Shown here in pieces: positions 23,401-33,886 of a stretch of DNA of 64,000 nucleotides. Numbering within the stretch: the first letter of the stretch is position 1; every line of letters starts with the position of its first letter. Source of the stretch: Morchella semilibera (lineage: Eukaryota > Ascomycota > Pezizomycetes > Pezizales > Morchellaceae); NCBI GenBank assembly GCA_009192285.1, contig CM018604.1:1612001-1676000 (forward strand), read 5' to 3'. A model generated the notes under the pieces. The model ran no database searches. It saw only the letters and a list, made by a program, of their open reading frames with translations, and was not told the DNA's origin. The position numbers were made by a program, and so were the translations under genes.

Positions 23401-26400
23401 CTTAGCTCTTACCAATTTCCACTCTCCAAGTAAGCTTTGAACGCAATGAGTTTGGCAGGACTATTGAAACTTGCGCTCAGTGAGCGACCGGCCGTCGACT
23501 TCGCATTAGTCTTAAGGGGAGTTAGAAAGCTGATTTATAGGTTAAAACTGATACTTTACTAGAGTTCATCGTGTTGCGTAATGATTCCGGCTCTGCGGGA
23601 TTTTTCTTTCTTTCTTAGATACGTGAAGGAGAAGATAGAGATGGTATAGGAGGAACGCAGAAATTTCGAAACATAATTCCTTTAAACTCTAGCTGCTATG
23701 CCATGGTGAAACTCGCTGAAAGCAGCACCCAATCACCGAGGAGCCCCGAAAAAAAAAAAAAGGAAAGGAAAGGAAAGGGGAAAAAAAGGAAAAACTGTAG
23801 TGAGTATCTCAAAAAGCAACGCCCAAAAGCGGATTTACATGTAACTTCAGATCTGTCGGTACATATAGGTACTTTATTAGGCTATGTATTAATTAAATAT
23901 ACCAAAAAAGTAACTGAACCGACCCGGCTCTACTCTAAGGAATCAGTCGAATCAAACCAGCCCCTCCCTGACAAGGAACAGATCCCTGTATACGTATACT
24001 ACCCTTATCTTCGATTCAGTTATTCAGATTATATTATCAACAAAACATAGGTACAGATAAAGGCCGAGTTTAATTATTTATCCGCTAGATTATTGCATGG
24101 GGGGGTATCAATTAGTAGATCTAGCTGTAGAATCCTGGCGAGATTGTTATTGTATTTAAACGCATTTAAAATACCCATAATTGAACCTTGTCCGAGTGAC
24201 GAGTAATGATCGTCGTTAGCTCCGGGTGACTGAGCTCCGCCAACACTAAAGAGGGTGATGCAGCGCGTAGGCGCTTATGTAAGTGTGCAGTACTGGAGGA
24301 CCGAACACCATACGGGCTTTGTGCCGCGCTACCTGAGTTTGAGCTGCTCTCTGCTAACTAGGGTTACCCATCCTGTTCGTGTCACGTCGCCTCCCATTGC
24401 TGGCTTCAACCTCAGCTCACCGAAAACATTACGTGTATTTCTTAATTCTACGCATTTTGAGCAACTGCAATTGCAATTGAAGATCTCGACTTATGACACG
24501 GGTCTGGCATTGGAGTATACGCGGTCTTACAATTCCAAGGGCCCTGCCTCCTTCACTAGTCCGAACCTCCACCTTGAGATGTTGCAAGGGGTTAGTGGAA
24601 CTAGGGTCTACAAGACGGCGGGTTTGGGGGTAAAGGGGCTCCTCGAAAAAGAGGCCAACAAAAACACGGGGTAATAGCTGTTGGCTTCTTAGCTTATACG
24701 AACTAAATTTAGTCCTTCTTCTAGTTCATGTGGTGCAACTGCACCGTGACATTTTGCCGCAGGGGCAACCTTACTACTTGTACTCTACCTCTAGAACTTC
24801 ATCCCTTGAACGTACATCTAACCGCAGCGACTAATATAGCTGTTAGTTAAGATCCCCTCCGGAGGGATTGGCGGGTAGTTTAATGTGTCCAACTCCGAAG
24901 ACGCCCACGGTAAAGGGAAGATCCCTCCATTGGCAAAAGTCTATACTAACTAATTCACCCAATTCTGCAAGATGTGGAACAACAATGCCGGATATATGTA
25001 CACATCTAATATTGACACTATTTTAGTATCGCAGACTAAGAGCTCAGGATGAAAGGGAGAGAAATAGGAAGGAAAATGAAGTTGAAGATAACACCTTTAA
25101 TGTCCAGCAAGGCACCTATCATGGATAGGCAGAGAAGATAACAATCTTGGGGTCTGGATTCTACCAATAGGAATATATAACGCTCTTTACTCAGATCGAC
25201 AGTCTATGTTCGATTAATTCAGATACTTACAGACCCACAATACGTCGTTCTGGACCATTTTTGAAATGATGCCAAGGAGGTATAGGATGAGTCCAAAATG
25301 ACCATGGAAGTGGACATCAACGGCTATCTTCGCGGCCCAGGTCAATTCCGTGAAGCTCGGAGGAATTTGCTCTTGGTATAGGGTATGTGGTCCGGGACTG
25401 AAGTTATTTACGATAAAATATCAGCATCTGGAATTAAAACCAAGAGTAGAAGATAACTCCAAAGCCCAATGGCCCAGGCCGCGTCGATTTGATCCTTATC
25501 TGGCTCTATCCTACAAGACAAAGAGCTATGTGAATTAGTTGGCAGTGCTACCACAAGAAAACTAAACCGGGAATTAGTGAGGACCTCAGAATAATAGGAG
25601 GGCTAGGGCGTATCCACACCTTACAAGTCCACACACTTACACCCCACTCTTGAAGCAATCTCATGGCCTCGCCTGACACAGACCTATCTTTTTCCGGATG
25701 ACTTCCTCCCGATACTTCCCCGGATTTTCAAGCCTCCACCGAACATACGCGCGTCTATAGTTGAAATTTTCCAAGGGTGTCCGATCTCCGGGGCGCCCCC
25801 ATACTGGAGGGCCGACTCATTTGGGGGCGTGCGTTCCAGATATTCATAGATCTACTTGGCCCAGCACGTGGGGGGAACATCTAGGAATAAGTGTGGTCTG
25901 ATATTTTCGTCCAAAATCAGCGCCTCTTTCCATGTAAGTAACCCAGTGAAGTCATTTTGTTAAACGCATACCCGCTGGATTCAGTATCAGTAATATTCAA
26001 TTCAGTCCATACCGACGCCAGTGCCGGTCTACCCACCGAGAGCCAAGCAAATGATTGGCTGCATTAACTCTTTGCTGCTTGGTTATAGACCTGCAGAGCC
26101 TATCATTTCAGTTTCTGCCAAGGTATTCTTGTATTAATGGGGATTTATTTCTGCGACTCTCAATGGGTGAAGAGATTAAATTAGGCTAGTTTAATTGCCG
26201 CAAGCTTGTGGTAATACAGACCCCAAAATCCGGTTGAATGGTATCCCGATACTACATTCGCCCAGGGTTTCCTCTCAGACCTTATTATCATGTTTTGCAA
26301 TGACGAGGATTTGAGGTGCAGGTTAATATAAGATAGACGATCGGAGGATAGCTCGGGGTACTTAGCACCGGGGGTGACTGCAACAGTGCGACGTTGCAGC

Positions 26401-27288
26401 GGTAGACTACAGGTACATCTAGGGTTCATCAGGTTCCTACGAGCCAGAGGGTACCCAATTGGTCCATAACGGGAGGCACATATATATATTGATGCACAGT
26501 AATCGACGAGGCATCCGATGCGGGGTATTAAATGCATCAAGCTACCCATAAACATACTACGGGGGGTCTTCGGGATAGTGATGAAACGCTACGCAAAAAG
26601 CCTTAGAAGTGTGTGGGGTTACAAGGGCCAGGGTCCTGCGGGTACGCTATCTACCGTCCAACAATCCTTGTCTGGTGTTTATGCACCCCACATTCTCGCT
26701 TCAACGGATCTAGTACTGAAATGAAAAACACTAGCTATACTAAAACAACATCCTTCCAGTACGAGCACTTTATATTTTAAGGAGAAAATTAGCACCAACT
26801 AACCAATTGCAAACTACTTGGCCCATAAATTGGTTTTAAGTACATGTATGTAGACAATTGATGCTGAACTCTAGTATCATGATATTATCAAATCTCAATG
26901 AAAGGATATCAAGCTCATAATCAGGTCCACCTGTGGACCCACAAGGTAGATTAGTAGAACTTAATGCATAATCAGACTTCGGGCCTTTCCAAGGATGCAG
27001 CTGTCCTGAAAGAGAGACAATCCAAATTAAATCATGAGACTTAGTTGAGACACTCAGTTAGCCTTTTTTTTCTGGGAAGTTCATGCACATCCTCTCGTAT
27101 TATTGTTCGGCTTCGGCTCTATGTCGCGGGGGCGATCTTTTTTTTTCCTTGGATGGTTTTTGAGGAGAGTAGGGGGGGGAATTTTTATTTAAGAGGCTTC
27201 AGTTCCCACGATATTCATAACATCAAGCAGCTCTGACTTGGGCAGATAGACTCATAATCACCACAACTCATAAACCAAACAACCCAAC
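20458..27288. other. Large gene-poor region
   Basis: In nearly 7 kb I find no supportable protein gene. Contents: a tRNA-like Pol III unit at 21154-21308, a dense set of TACATGTA palindromes (20949, 20959, 21009, then three between 21577 and 21640, 23836 and 26840), and otherwise unique-looking, moderately AT-rich DNA. The open frames (for example 24255-24674) have no domain, signal or splice support. Confidence 0.45.
21154..21308 (+). ncRNA. tRNA-like Pol III unit, possible SINE
   Basis: The A box TGGCCTAGTGG (21161-21171) and B box GGTTCAAATCC (21205-21215) have normal tRNA spacing, and a T6 tract at 21303-21308 could terminate Pol III. The T-arm pairs in four of five positions. The acceptor ends do not pair and the D and anticodon arms are poor, so this is not a working tRNA. 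About 90 bases of unrelated sequence lie between the B box and the T tract. A tRNA head plus an unrelated body is the structure of a tRNA-derived SINE; a lone Pol III non-coding RNA is the alternative. I found no second copy in the window. Confidence 0.55.
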
Positions 27289-29836
27289 ATGACGATCCCA
27301 GACGAAGTAGATATCATTGTTGCCGGAGGTAATACGACATTCCTCACCATTCCCACGATACGCTTATGATAGTTTCTCTAACTTACGATTTATCACAGGT
27401 GGCTCTACCGGCTGCGTTATTGCCGGGAGACTTGCAAACCTCGACCCAAAGCTCACGGTCCTTCTCATTGAAGGCGGTGAGAACAATCTCAATAATCCAT
27501 GGGTCTACCGCCCTGGTATCTATCCCCGTAACATGAAGCTCGACTCGAGAACAGCTTCATTCTACCACTCGAGAGCAAGCAAGCACCTTAATGGCCGCAA
27601 AGCCATTGTTCCCTGTGCTCATGTTTTGGGAGGGGGATCTTCAATCAATTTCATGGTGTGTTAACTACAGTGCAATGCCATCGTCAAGTCCTATCTGCTA
27701 ATGCTCCTCCACTACTAGATGTATACGAGAGCTTCGGCTAGTGATTATGATGACTTCCAGGCAGAAGGATGGACCACAAAGGATTTGTTACCAGTGATGA
27801 AGAAGGTAGGATATGATATGATTCCAATTGGGGGCTGTGCCTGATACCATGTGCTCCAGTTCGAAACCTACCAAAGATCCCAGTAACAACCGTGATGTCC
27901 ACGGTTTCGACGGTCCCATTAAGGTTTCATTTGGGAACTACACGTACCCAATGACCCAAGACTTCCTCCGAGCTGCAGAGTCGCAAGGAATTCCCATCAC
28001 CGATGATCTCCAAGATCTTGATACTGCCCACGGAGCAGAGCACTGGTTGAAATGGATCAACCGTGACACAGGCCGTCGCAGTGACTCAGCCCACGCCTAC
28101 ATTCACAGCACCATGAGAAACCAAGGAAACCTCTTTCTCCAATGCAATACCAAGATCGACAAAGTCATCTTTGAAGGCAACAGAGCCGTTGGTGTTCAGA
28201 CGCTTCCGACCAAGCCACTGTCACCAACTCAGGTGGGTGAGACGAGAACCTTTAGGGCAAGGAAACAAATCGTTATTAGTTGCGGAACTATGAGTACCCC
28301 ATTGGTTTTGCAGCGCAGTGGTATCGGTGTGTATTATACTCAGTTAGTTTTAAGGCAGCTATCAAAGCTAATCATTTGATCTAGGTAACCCGGAGAAGTT
28401 GAAGAGGGTTGGTGTCAAGCCATTCATCAATCTTCCAGGAGTTGGAATGAATTTCCAGGTATGACTTGAGTCTAAATCATAACTTATTTCATGCTAATGC
28501 ATTTTTTTTTTTTACTTAGGACCATTACCTCACCTTTTCCGTATTCCGTGCCAAACCTGACACAGAAACCTTCGACGATTTCCTCCGCGGTGACCCCAAG
28601 GTTCAAAAGGAAATTTTCGACCAATGGAATCAGAATGGCACCGGTCCACTCGCAACCAACGGAATTGATGCTGGTGTGAAGATTCGACCCACAGAAAAGG
28701 AGTTGCAGGAGATGGGCCCAGAGTTCAGACAGGGCTGGAACTCATACTTCAAGAACAAGCCCGACAAGCCAGTTATGCACTACTCGTTGATTTCTGGGTA
28801 TGAAACCTGTCCATGTTATCTACAATAATGCAACATTCTAACATGTCCTAAATACAGATTCTTTGGAGACCACATGCTCCTCCCTCCCGGAAAATTCTTC
28901 TCTATGTTCCATTTCCTCGAGTACCCATTCAGCCGTGGGTCAACTCATATCGTCTCCCCGAACCCCTACGAAGCTCCAGACTTCGATGCCGGGTTTATGA
29001 ATGACGCGCGTGACATGGCACCCATGGTCTGGGCATACAAGAAGTCCCGTGAGACTGCACGAAGGATGGATTGCTTTGCGGGTGAAGTCATGTCTATGCA
29101 CCCACATTTTGCCTATGATTCACCAGCGAGGTGCTTTGAGATGGATCTCGAGACGACTAAGGCATATGCTGGACCAAATCACCTTTCGGCCGGTATTCAA
29201 CACGGAAGTTGGGCTAGGCCATTGGAGAAGTATGGATACCTCCGCTTCCTCATGACCTGGTTATGCCACTTTACTGACAGCTTATATAGGGGCAAGCCAT
29301 CTCAGGCGAACTTTGTCTCCTCCAATCAGACAAGTGTTCGTGAAGATATTGTATACAGCAAGGAGGATGATGAGGTATGAGGATCCACTTCAGCTCCGTT
29401 AAATTCCCCAACTGACACTATAGAAAGGCAATTGCAGACTGGGTTAGACACCATGTCGAGACTACTTGGCACAGCTTGGGTACATGCTCTGTATGTAGAT
29501 CTTCAATCCTAATAAGCACCCTAAAATTTGGCATTGCTAATAACGAACTAGATGGCCCCTCGTGAAGGAAACTCAATTGTGAAGCACGGTGTCGTGGACC
29601 CCCGCCTGAACGTCTGGGGAACTAAGGGCCTCAAGTGCGCCGATCTTTCCATCTGCCCCGACAATGTTGGTTGCAACACTTACTCCACCGCACTCACCAT
29701 CGGTGAGAAGGCAGCTATCCTCGTTGCCGAGGATCTTGGATACTCCGGTGATGCACTGAAGATGACAGTCCCCGTTTTGCACTTGGGTACATATGAGAAG
29801 ACTGGGGCTGGCGCGCCTTTAAACAAATACAAGTAA
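27289..29836 (+). CDS. AOX1-like: Alcohol (methanol) oxidase, GMC family, one frame shift
   Basis: Ten exons: 27289-27328, 27399-27655, 27719-27805, 27860-28326, 28385-28458, 28520-28797, 28858-29229, 29290-29374, 29428-29490, 29552-29836. The product is about 668 residues, close to yeast methanol oxidase (about 663). Motifs in order: FAD-binding GGGSTGCVIAGRLAN, NPWVYRPGIYPRNMKLDS, HVLGGGSSINFMMYTRASAS, HGAEHWLKWINRDTGRRSDS, HFLEYPFSRGSTHI, DMAPMVWAYKKSRETARRMD, active-site His in TTWHSLGTCS, and PDNVGCNTYSTAL. The enzyme oxidises methanol and short alcohols to aldehydes, producing hydrogen peroxide (CAZy AA3_3). No signal peptide is present, as expected for a peroxisomal or non-classically released enzyme. 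The C-terminus is LNKYK, not a standard SKL or ARF peroxisomal signal. Exon 4 has one extra base near 27887 (a CCC run), after FETYQRS and before NNRDVHGF. Confidence 0.93.
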
Positions 29837-30465
29837 AACTTACGAATGGACTGGGCGCTTGGGGTTCTTTGACCTTTTCGGGTAGTACACTGGACTTTTG
29901 ACTATTTCTTTTGTTTGAATGTTCTCGGTTCATGTATATAATATAGTTCACAATAAACAATTTTTCCCTGACAGCGTGGAGGACGAAGGTTGGGTATGGG
30001 CTACCTCGTGCCCCATCTTTTTATTATGAACTCCTGGTGCGAGCCCGTGAGGAAACTAAATATTCGGGGGTGTGGGGTATCAGTATCTTTGAATGAGACC
30101 ATGGCCCAGAAATAGCTGCCATCGGACATATTACTGTCTAAAACAAATGGGAAGTTGGATATAACCTTTAGGAGCAAGGGACTAAGATAGGTAGGTCAAT
30201 AATTATAGGTCCGCCAAGGCTCCACTAAATCTATGCTGTTACCAATGTCAAAATACCAACGAATCAACACCTAGTAGTATTGCTGCATTTAAGCCTCCAG
30301 ATTCGACGACGGCTTTTGACCTATATGATTTGCTAAATCTTTAAATTTAGGACGAGAATACAACCAAGAGCGGCGGCAACCGTCAATATTAGTTGTAATT
30401 TCATCTCAAACTTGAAAATTAGGTAAGTAGAGTACCTTCGTATATGGTGCGTCAAAAGCAGTTTA

Positions 30466-30619
30466 CCACTGGTGGTATTAGCACTGATTTACAGTCCTTG
30501 TGCCATGCTATTATACGACATTAGTACATGCTTAATTATTTCCCACCGGTGGTATAAACACTAAATTTTAGTCTTTATGCTATGCTATACCAGTACATAA
30601 GTAGATGTTAAGTCACTAA
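30466..30619. repeat. Two diverged 77 bp direct repeats
   Basis: The first copy begins CCACTGGTGGTATTAGCACT at 30466 and the second CCACCGGTGGTATAAACACT at 30543. Between them the shared words CAGTCCTTGTGCCATGCTAT and TAGTCTTTATGCTATGCTAT align at the same 77-base offset. Each copy begins with a near-palindromic CCACYGGTGG. This is an old tandem duplication with no coding frame. Confidence 0.6.
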
Positions 30620-31137
30620 TGCCAAAGATTCTGTGCTTTTATCATAAATGCTGACATCATGCTCGCCACCAGTAGTAAATAATTTACTACTAGTAATAAA
30701 ACTACGTTTAACACATTTCCGCCCCCATACCTATAAAGCAACTAGTAGATAAATAGGTTACGAGAGATTCAAGAGACAATCGTATACTACGAACTCAATT
30801 TAAAGGCCACTGAATGAGTATCTCAGGATGGGAAGGAGACGTCTGGCGATAGTAAAAGCTCGATGAGATGAGAGACAGAAGGAAAGATTCAGCTAAGGGT
30901 TTGGGGAGGAAAACTATCACATACCATAGTAGCCGACAGACTAAGCACGGCTAGTGAATTAATCAAAAAAGTACTAGTCGATGGATGTTTAGTCACAGAA
31001 AGTCACTCGATCACAGTTTACATGCTGTGTTGGTGTTGTTTAATTCATTGCTGTGTTAAGATTTCCCTGTAGCGAGGGACAGTATGAGACTTTATTGACC
31101 AGAGTCCAAGAAATATTTCCTTAGTTACTTACATAAA

Positions 31138-31300
31138 CCAGTCAGGCAGGATGTGGAACACATTCTCACCGCATGCCCCCAAACTATAGACAGTAGACGG
31201 AAAGCACCAAACCATACGACGATCAAGCAGCTGCTATGGACAGAGAAAGGAATAGAGAAAGCTGGAGCTCTAGAAGCAATAGATGAAAGAGGGGTGAGGA
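31138..31300 (+). mobile_element. LINE-like retrotransposon 3-prime coding scrap
   Basis: The frame reads RQDVEHILTACP, which resembles the zinc-binding tail found downstream of reverse transcriptase in fungal LINEs (V-E-H-x-L-x-x-C-P). It is followed by KQLLWTEKGIEKAGALEAID, like the helical C-terminus of such proteins. No reverse transcriptase or endonuclease motif is visible upstream. I therefore read it as a short truncated remnant; the call rests on one motif. Confidence 0.35.
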
Positions 31301-31909
31301 AGATGAAGAAGAGGCGACAAGGAAAGAGAATTGGATCAAGGGTGGGGGGGGGGGGGGGGACTAGAGAAAGAGTGAAAGGGCAAGGGAGCAAGGAGGCGAG
31401 ACAGACAGAATATTTTGTTCGCCATGGGAAGGCATTCGCATCCAGATTCAGAAATCTATTCCTAAACGCCTTCTAAATTCTCACGGGAAGTCGCCCAATA
31501 CCTGTATCGGTCTAGGAAATTTGGAAATGGGCACCCCCCTACATACAGAGATTCTGCACTTGAGCCGCCCCCATGGCCCCAGCTAGTCCCGCACTTGTCT
31601 TGAACCGCTATCAAAACTATTCACGCCTTACAATGTAATGCCAATACTAAGCATTGATCAACCCCCACTAGGACCTCTGCCAGGTCCGGGTCCTGCTTCT
31701 GCAATACCTTACATCTCTGACCTGAGATGGTTCTTCCTATCCGGGTAACTGGAGTGAGTGTCTTTGGACTGGATACATACGCTACAACGTCTATCCAAAC
31801 GAGAGTCCCGCTTTCAATATATCATTCTAACAGGTATCTTGAGCGGTATGTACTAAAAGAACCCAATTTATTCCACGGCTACATTTCAAGATAACATATT
31901 CATGATAAA

Positions 31910-33813
31910 TTATAACTCAGATTTCCCCGTCTGCCCTGGAATCTTAAACCCGCCCTTCACCAAATTTGTGAAAACCCCCGTTGGGTCATACTTCTTTTGC
32001 AACTTCCTCAGACTCTCGACACTCTCCTCACCATACGAGGCGATGGGATCTTGATCCTCCGAAGCGTAGTCCAAATACCTAAAAATCAATTACGTTAGCT
32101 CTGATTCCTTATTCTCATAGTTACATCCAACTTACTGGAATGGATGAAGCGAGCCTCTGCGCTTAGCTGCACGGCTAGTCTTGGAAATCATCTTCTTACA
32201 AATACTCATAACCTTATTGTCGAACGAGGGCATCGGCCCACGCGCTAAACCAGAACAACTCTAAAATCCAAGTACATATCAGTGTATGCCCAGAATACGC
32301 AGAAAACCTAATTGAAGCGAAGACCTACGCAGTACGTTCTTATCATCAAGTTTAAATCCCATAGAGTTCCCCCCCTTCGCAAATCCAGCTGCAATAGCGG
32401 TGTCTGTGATAGGCAAGAATCCAGAAATGTAGGAGACCAAGTAGGGCTTCAGCAGCTCTAAAGATTCTCTCCAAATTGCATGAAGCTCTTGAATAAATTC
32501 ATCGTCCTTGGCAATGACAGTAATCGACGAGAGAAACTGCCTAGCTGGCGACTCGGGGTATCCCACCGCATCAGAAACTTGCGAAGTATTTTGCATCGTC
32601 GCAGTATTCAAATCCATAGGGATGTCTAAAAATCCCTTCAGTACTCTCGGGGGATTTTTGTTATCTACATAGCCGTTGTAGTATGTGATGATTGCTGGTG
32701 AGACAGTGCCTGATTCTTTTGTCCATGAAAAAGTTGGGACCAAGTGGGACTTTACATCCGCAGAGGCTCCTGTGGTTGCGTAATTGAAGATTTCTGTAAG
32801 GACTTGGGGCGTTTTGTCTTCGCTGTAGATTAACATGCCGCCATAAAACCTGTGAGTCATGTGGATATGTGTACAGATCGAAATTCGTAACAATTCCGAA
32901 GTTGCTAGGACCAGCACCTTTCAAGCCCCTGAACAGATCTGGATGGGAATCGATATTTACTTGCAAAACATCACCAGTTGTCGTCACGACCTAGTGAACT
33001 GTTGTCAGTACCAGTGCTTTGAAGTCACAGGCCTAAACTTACTTCAAAATTCTTGACATTATCACAAGCGAATCCATGTTGGTAGGTCAGCCATGTCAAT
33101 CCGCCTATTCTTACCATTAGTAAATCTGGAGATCTATGAATATCAAGAAATCATCAGCCTACCTCCTAGTATCAACCCTGCTACTCCAACGTCGGAAATT
33201 CTCCCCCCGGCAACTGTCAAATCATGCTTTTCCAGCTCGGCGTAGACCCCACCCCACCGATTTCCAGCACCGATCCTCGCATAACCGTCTTTTACATTGA
33301 TCTCCCTGAAGTTATCCATGGATATAAGTACCCCATCATTGGTATTCGCCGAACCAATAACACATGAATGGCCACCCCCACGAACTGCGAATATGCATGA
33401 GTCTTCTACGAGGATCTTCATAGCTGTAGCTAAATCTTCCGTTGATTTTGGCGCCAAAACACACGCTGGTGATAGAATGGCTTGAGCAGCTGCGGAGGTT
33501 CTTCAGTTAGAATGTGATGTGAAACTAAAATGCTCATAACTATTGGGTTACCCATACCCCAAAATGTGTTTTAGAACAGTGTATTCACTTGACGAACGAT
33601 GGTGTACGGAGTCCCCGAGGGCGGTCTCGAGTATATTGCACTGAATTATTCTTCCGATTAATGCCAGTTTCAAAGACCTTCTTTCTCCTTAAAGAGATAC
33701 TCACACAATGCAAACCATGCCCTGCAAGGCCACTACCAATATACCAGAGGTGCCGCCACACTAAGCAAAAATGCCTGTGCCCAGGTAGGGCCTTTCAAAT
33801 ACTGGATTACCAT
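31910..33813 (-). CDS. Berberine-bridge / AA7-type FAD-linked oxidase, two frame shifts
   Basis: Exons: 33813-33745, 33640-33558, 33500-33163, 33104-33043, 32990-32329, 32260-32136, 32078-31910, about 501 residues. The start is the least sure part. It is supported by a TATA run 66-73 bases upstream and by a hydrophobic, signal-like first exon ([13 protein letters not shown]). The FAD-binding PCMH domain contains [12 protein letters not shown], whose His is a covalent flavin site, and GFACDNV, whose Cys is the second site, so bicovalent FAD is expected. Then come [28 protein letters not shown] and the BBE C-terminal signature [15 protein letters not shown] with YDPTGVF. Relatives include glucooligosaccharide oxidases and secondary-metabolite oxidases; the substrate cannot be fixed here. 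One extra base lies near 32850 (between PHDSQ and FYGGML) and another near 32224 (between WADA and DNKVMS). Confidence 0.85.
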
Positions 33814-33878
33814 TGCTGAAAAAGTAGACTTGGGGGTGGGGAGCTGATTCTAAGAAAACAGAGTTCTCCCAAGAGCTC

Positions 33879-33886
33879 ATTATATA
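33879..33886 (-). promoter_or_regulatory. TATA-like box of the AA7-type oxidase gene
   Basis: TATATAAT on the minus strand lies 66-73 bases before the ATG at 33813. It supports the first exon proposed for the oxidase. Confidence 0.4.

Larger units (their letters stand above)
29837..31909. other. Region between two convergent oxidase genes
   Basis: It holds the 3-prime ends of alcohol oxidase (+) and the AA7-type oxidase (-). It also contains two diverged copies of a 77 bp repeat (30466-30619), a LINE-like scrap (31138-31300) and a G16 tract (31344-31359). No intact gene is seen. Confidence 0.5.

Noticed and set aside
24255-24674. A 139-residue protein gene
   Set aside because: It has no domain, signal peptide, splice evidence or start context beyond an open frame in gene-poor DNA.
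9147-33813. A secondary-metabolite gene cluster containing TrpB, DUF1772 and the berberine-bridge oxidase
   Set aside because: No backbone synthase, prenyltransferase, P450 or cluster transcription factor is present, and large gene-free gaps and unrelated genes lie between them.
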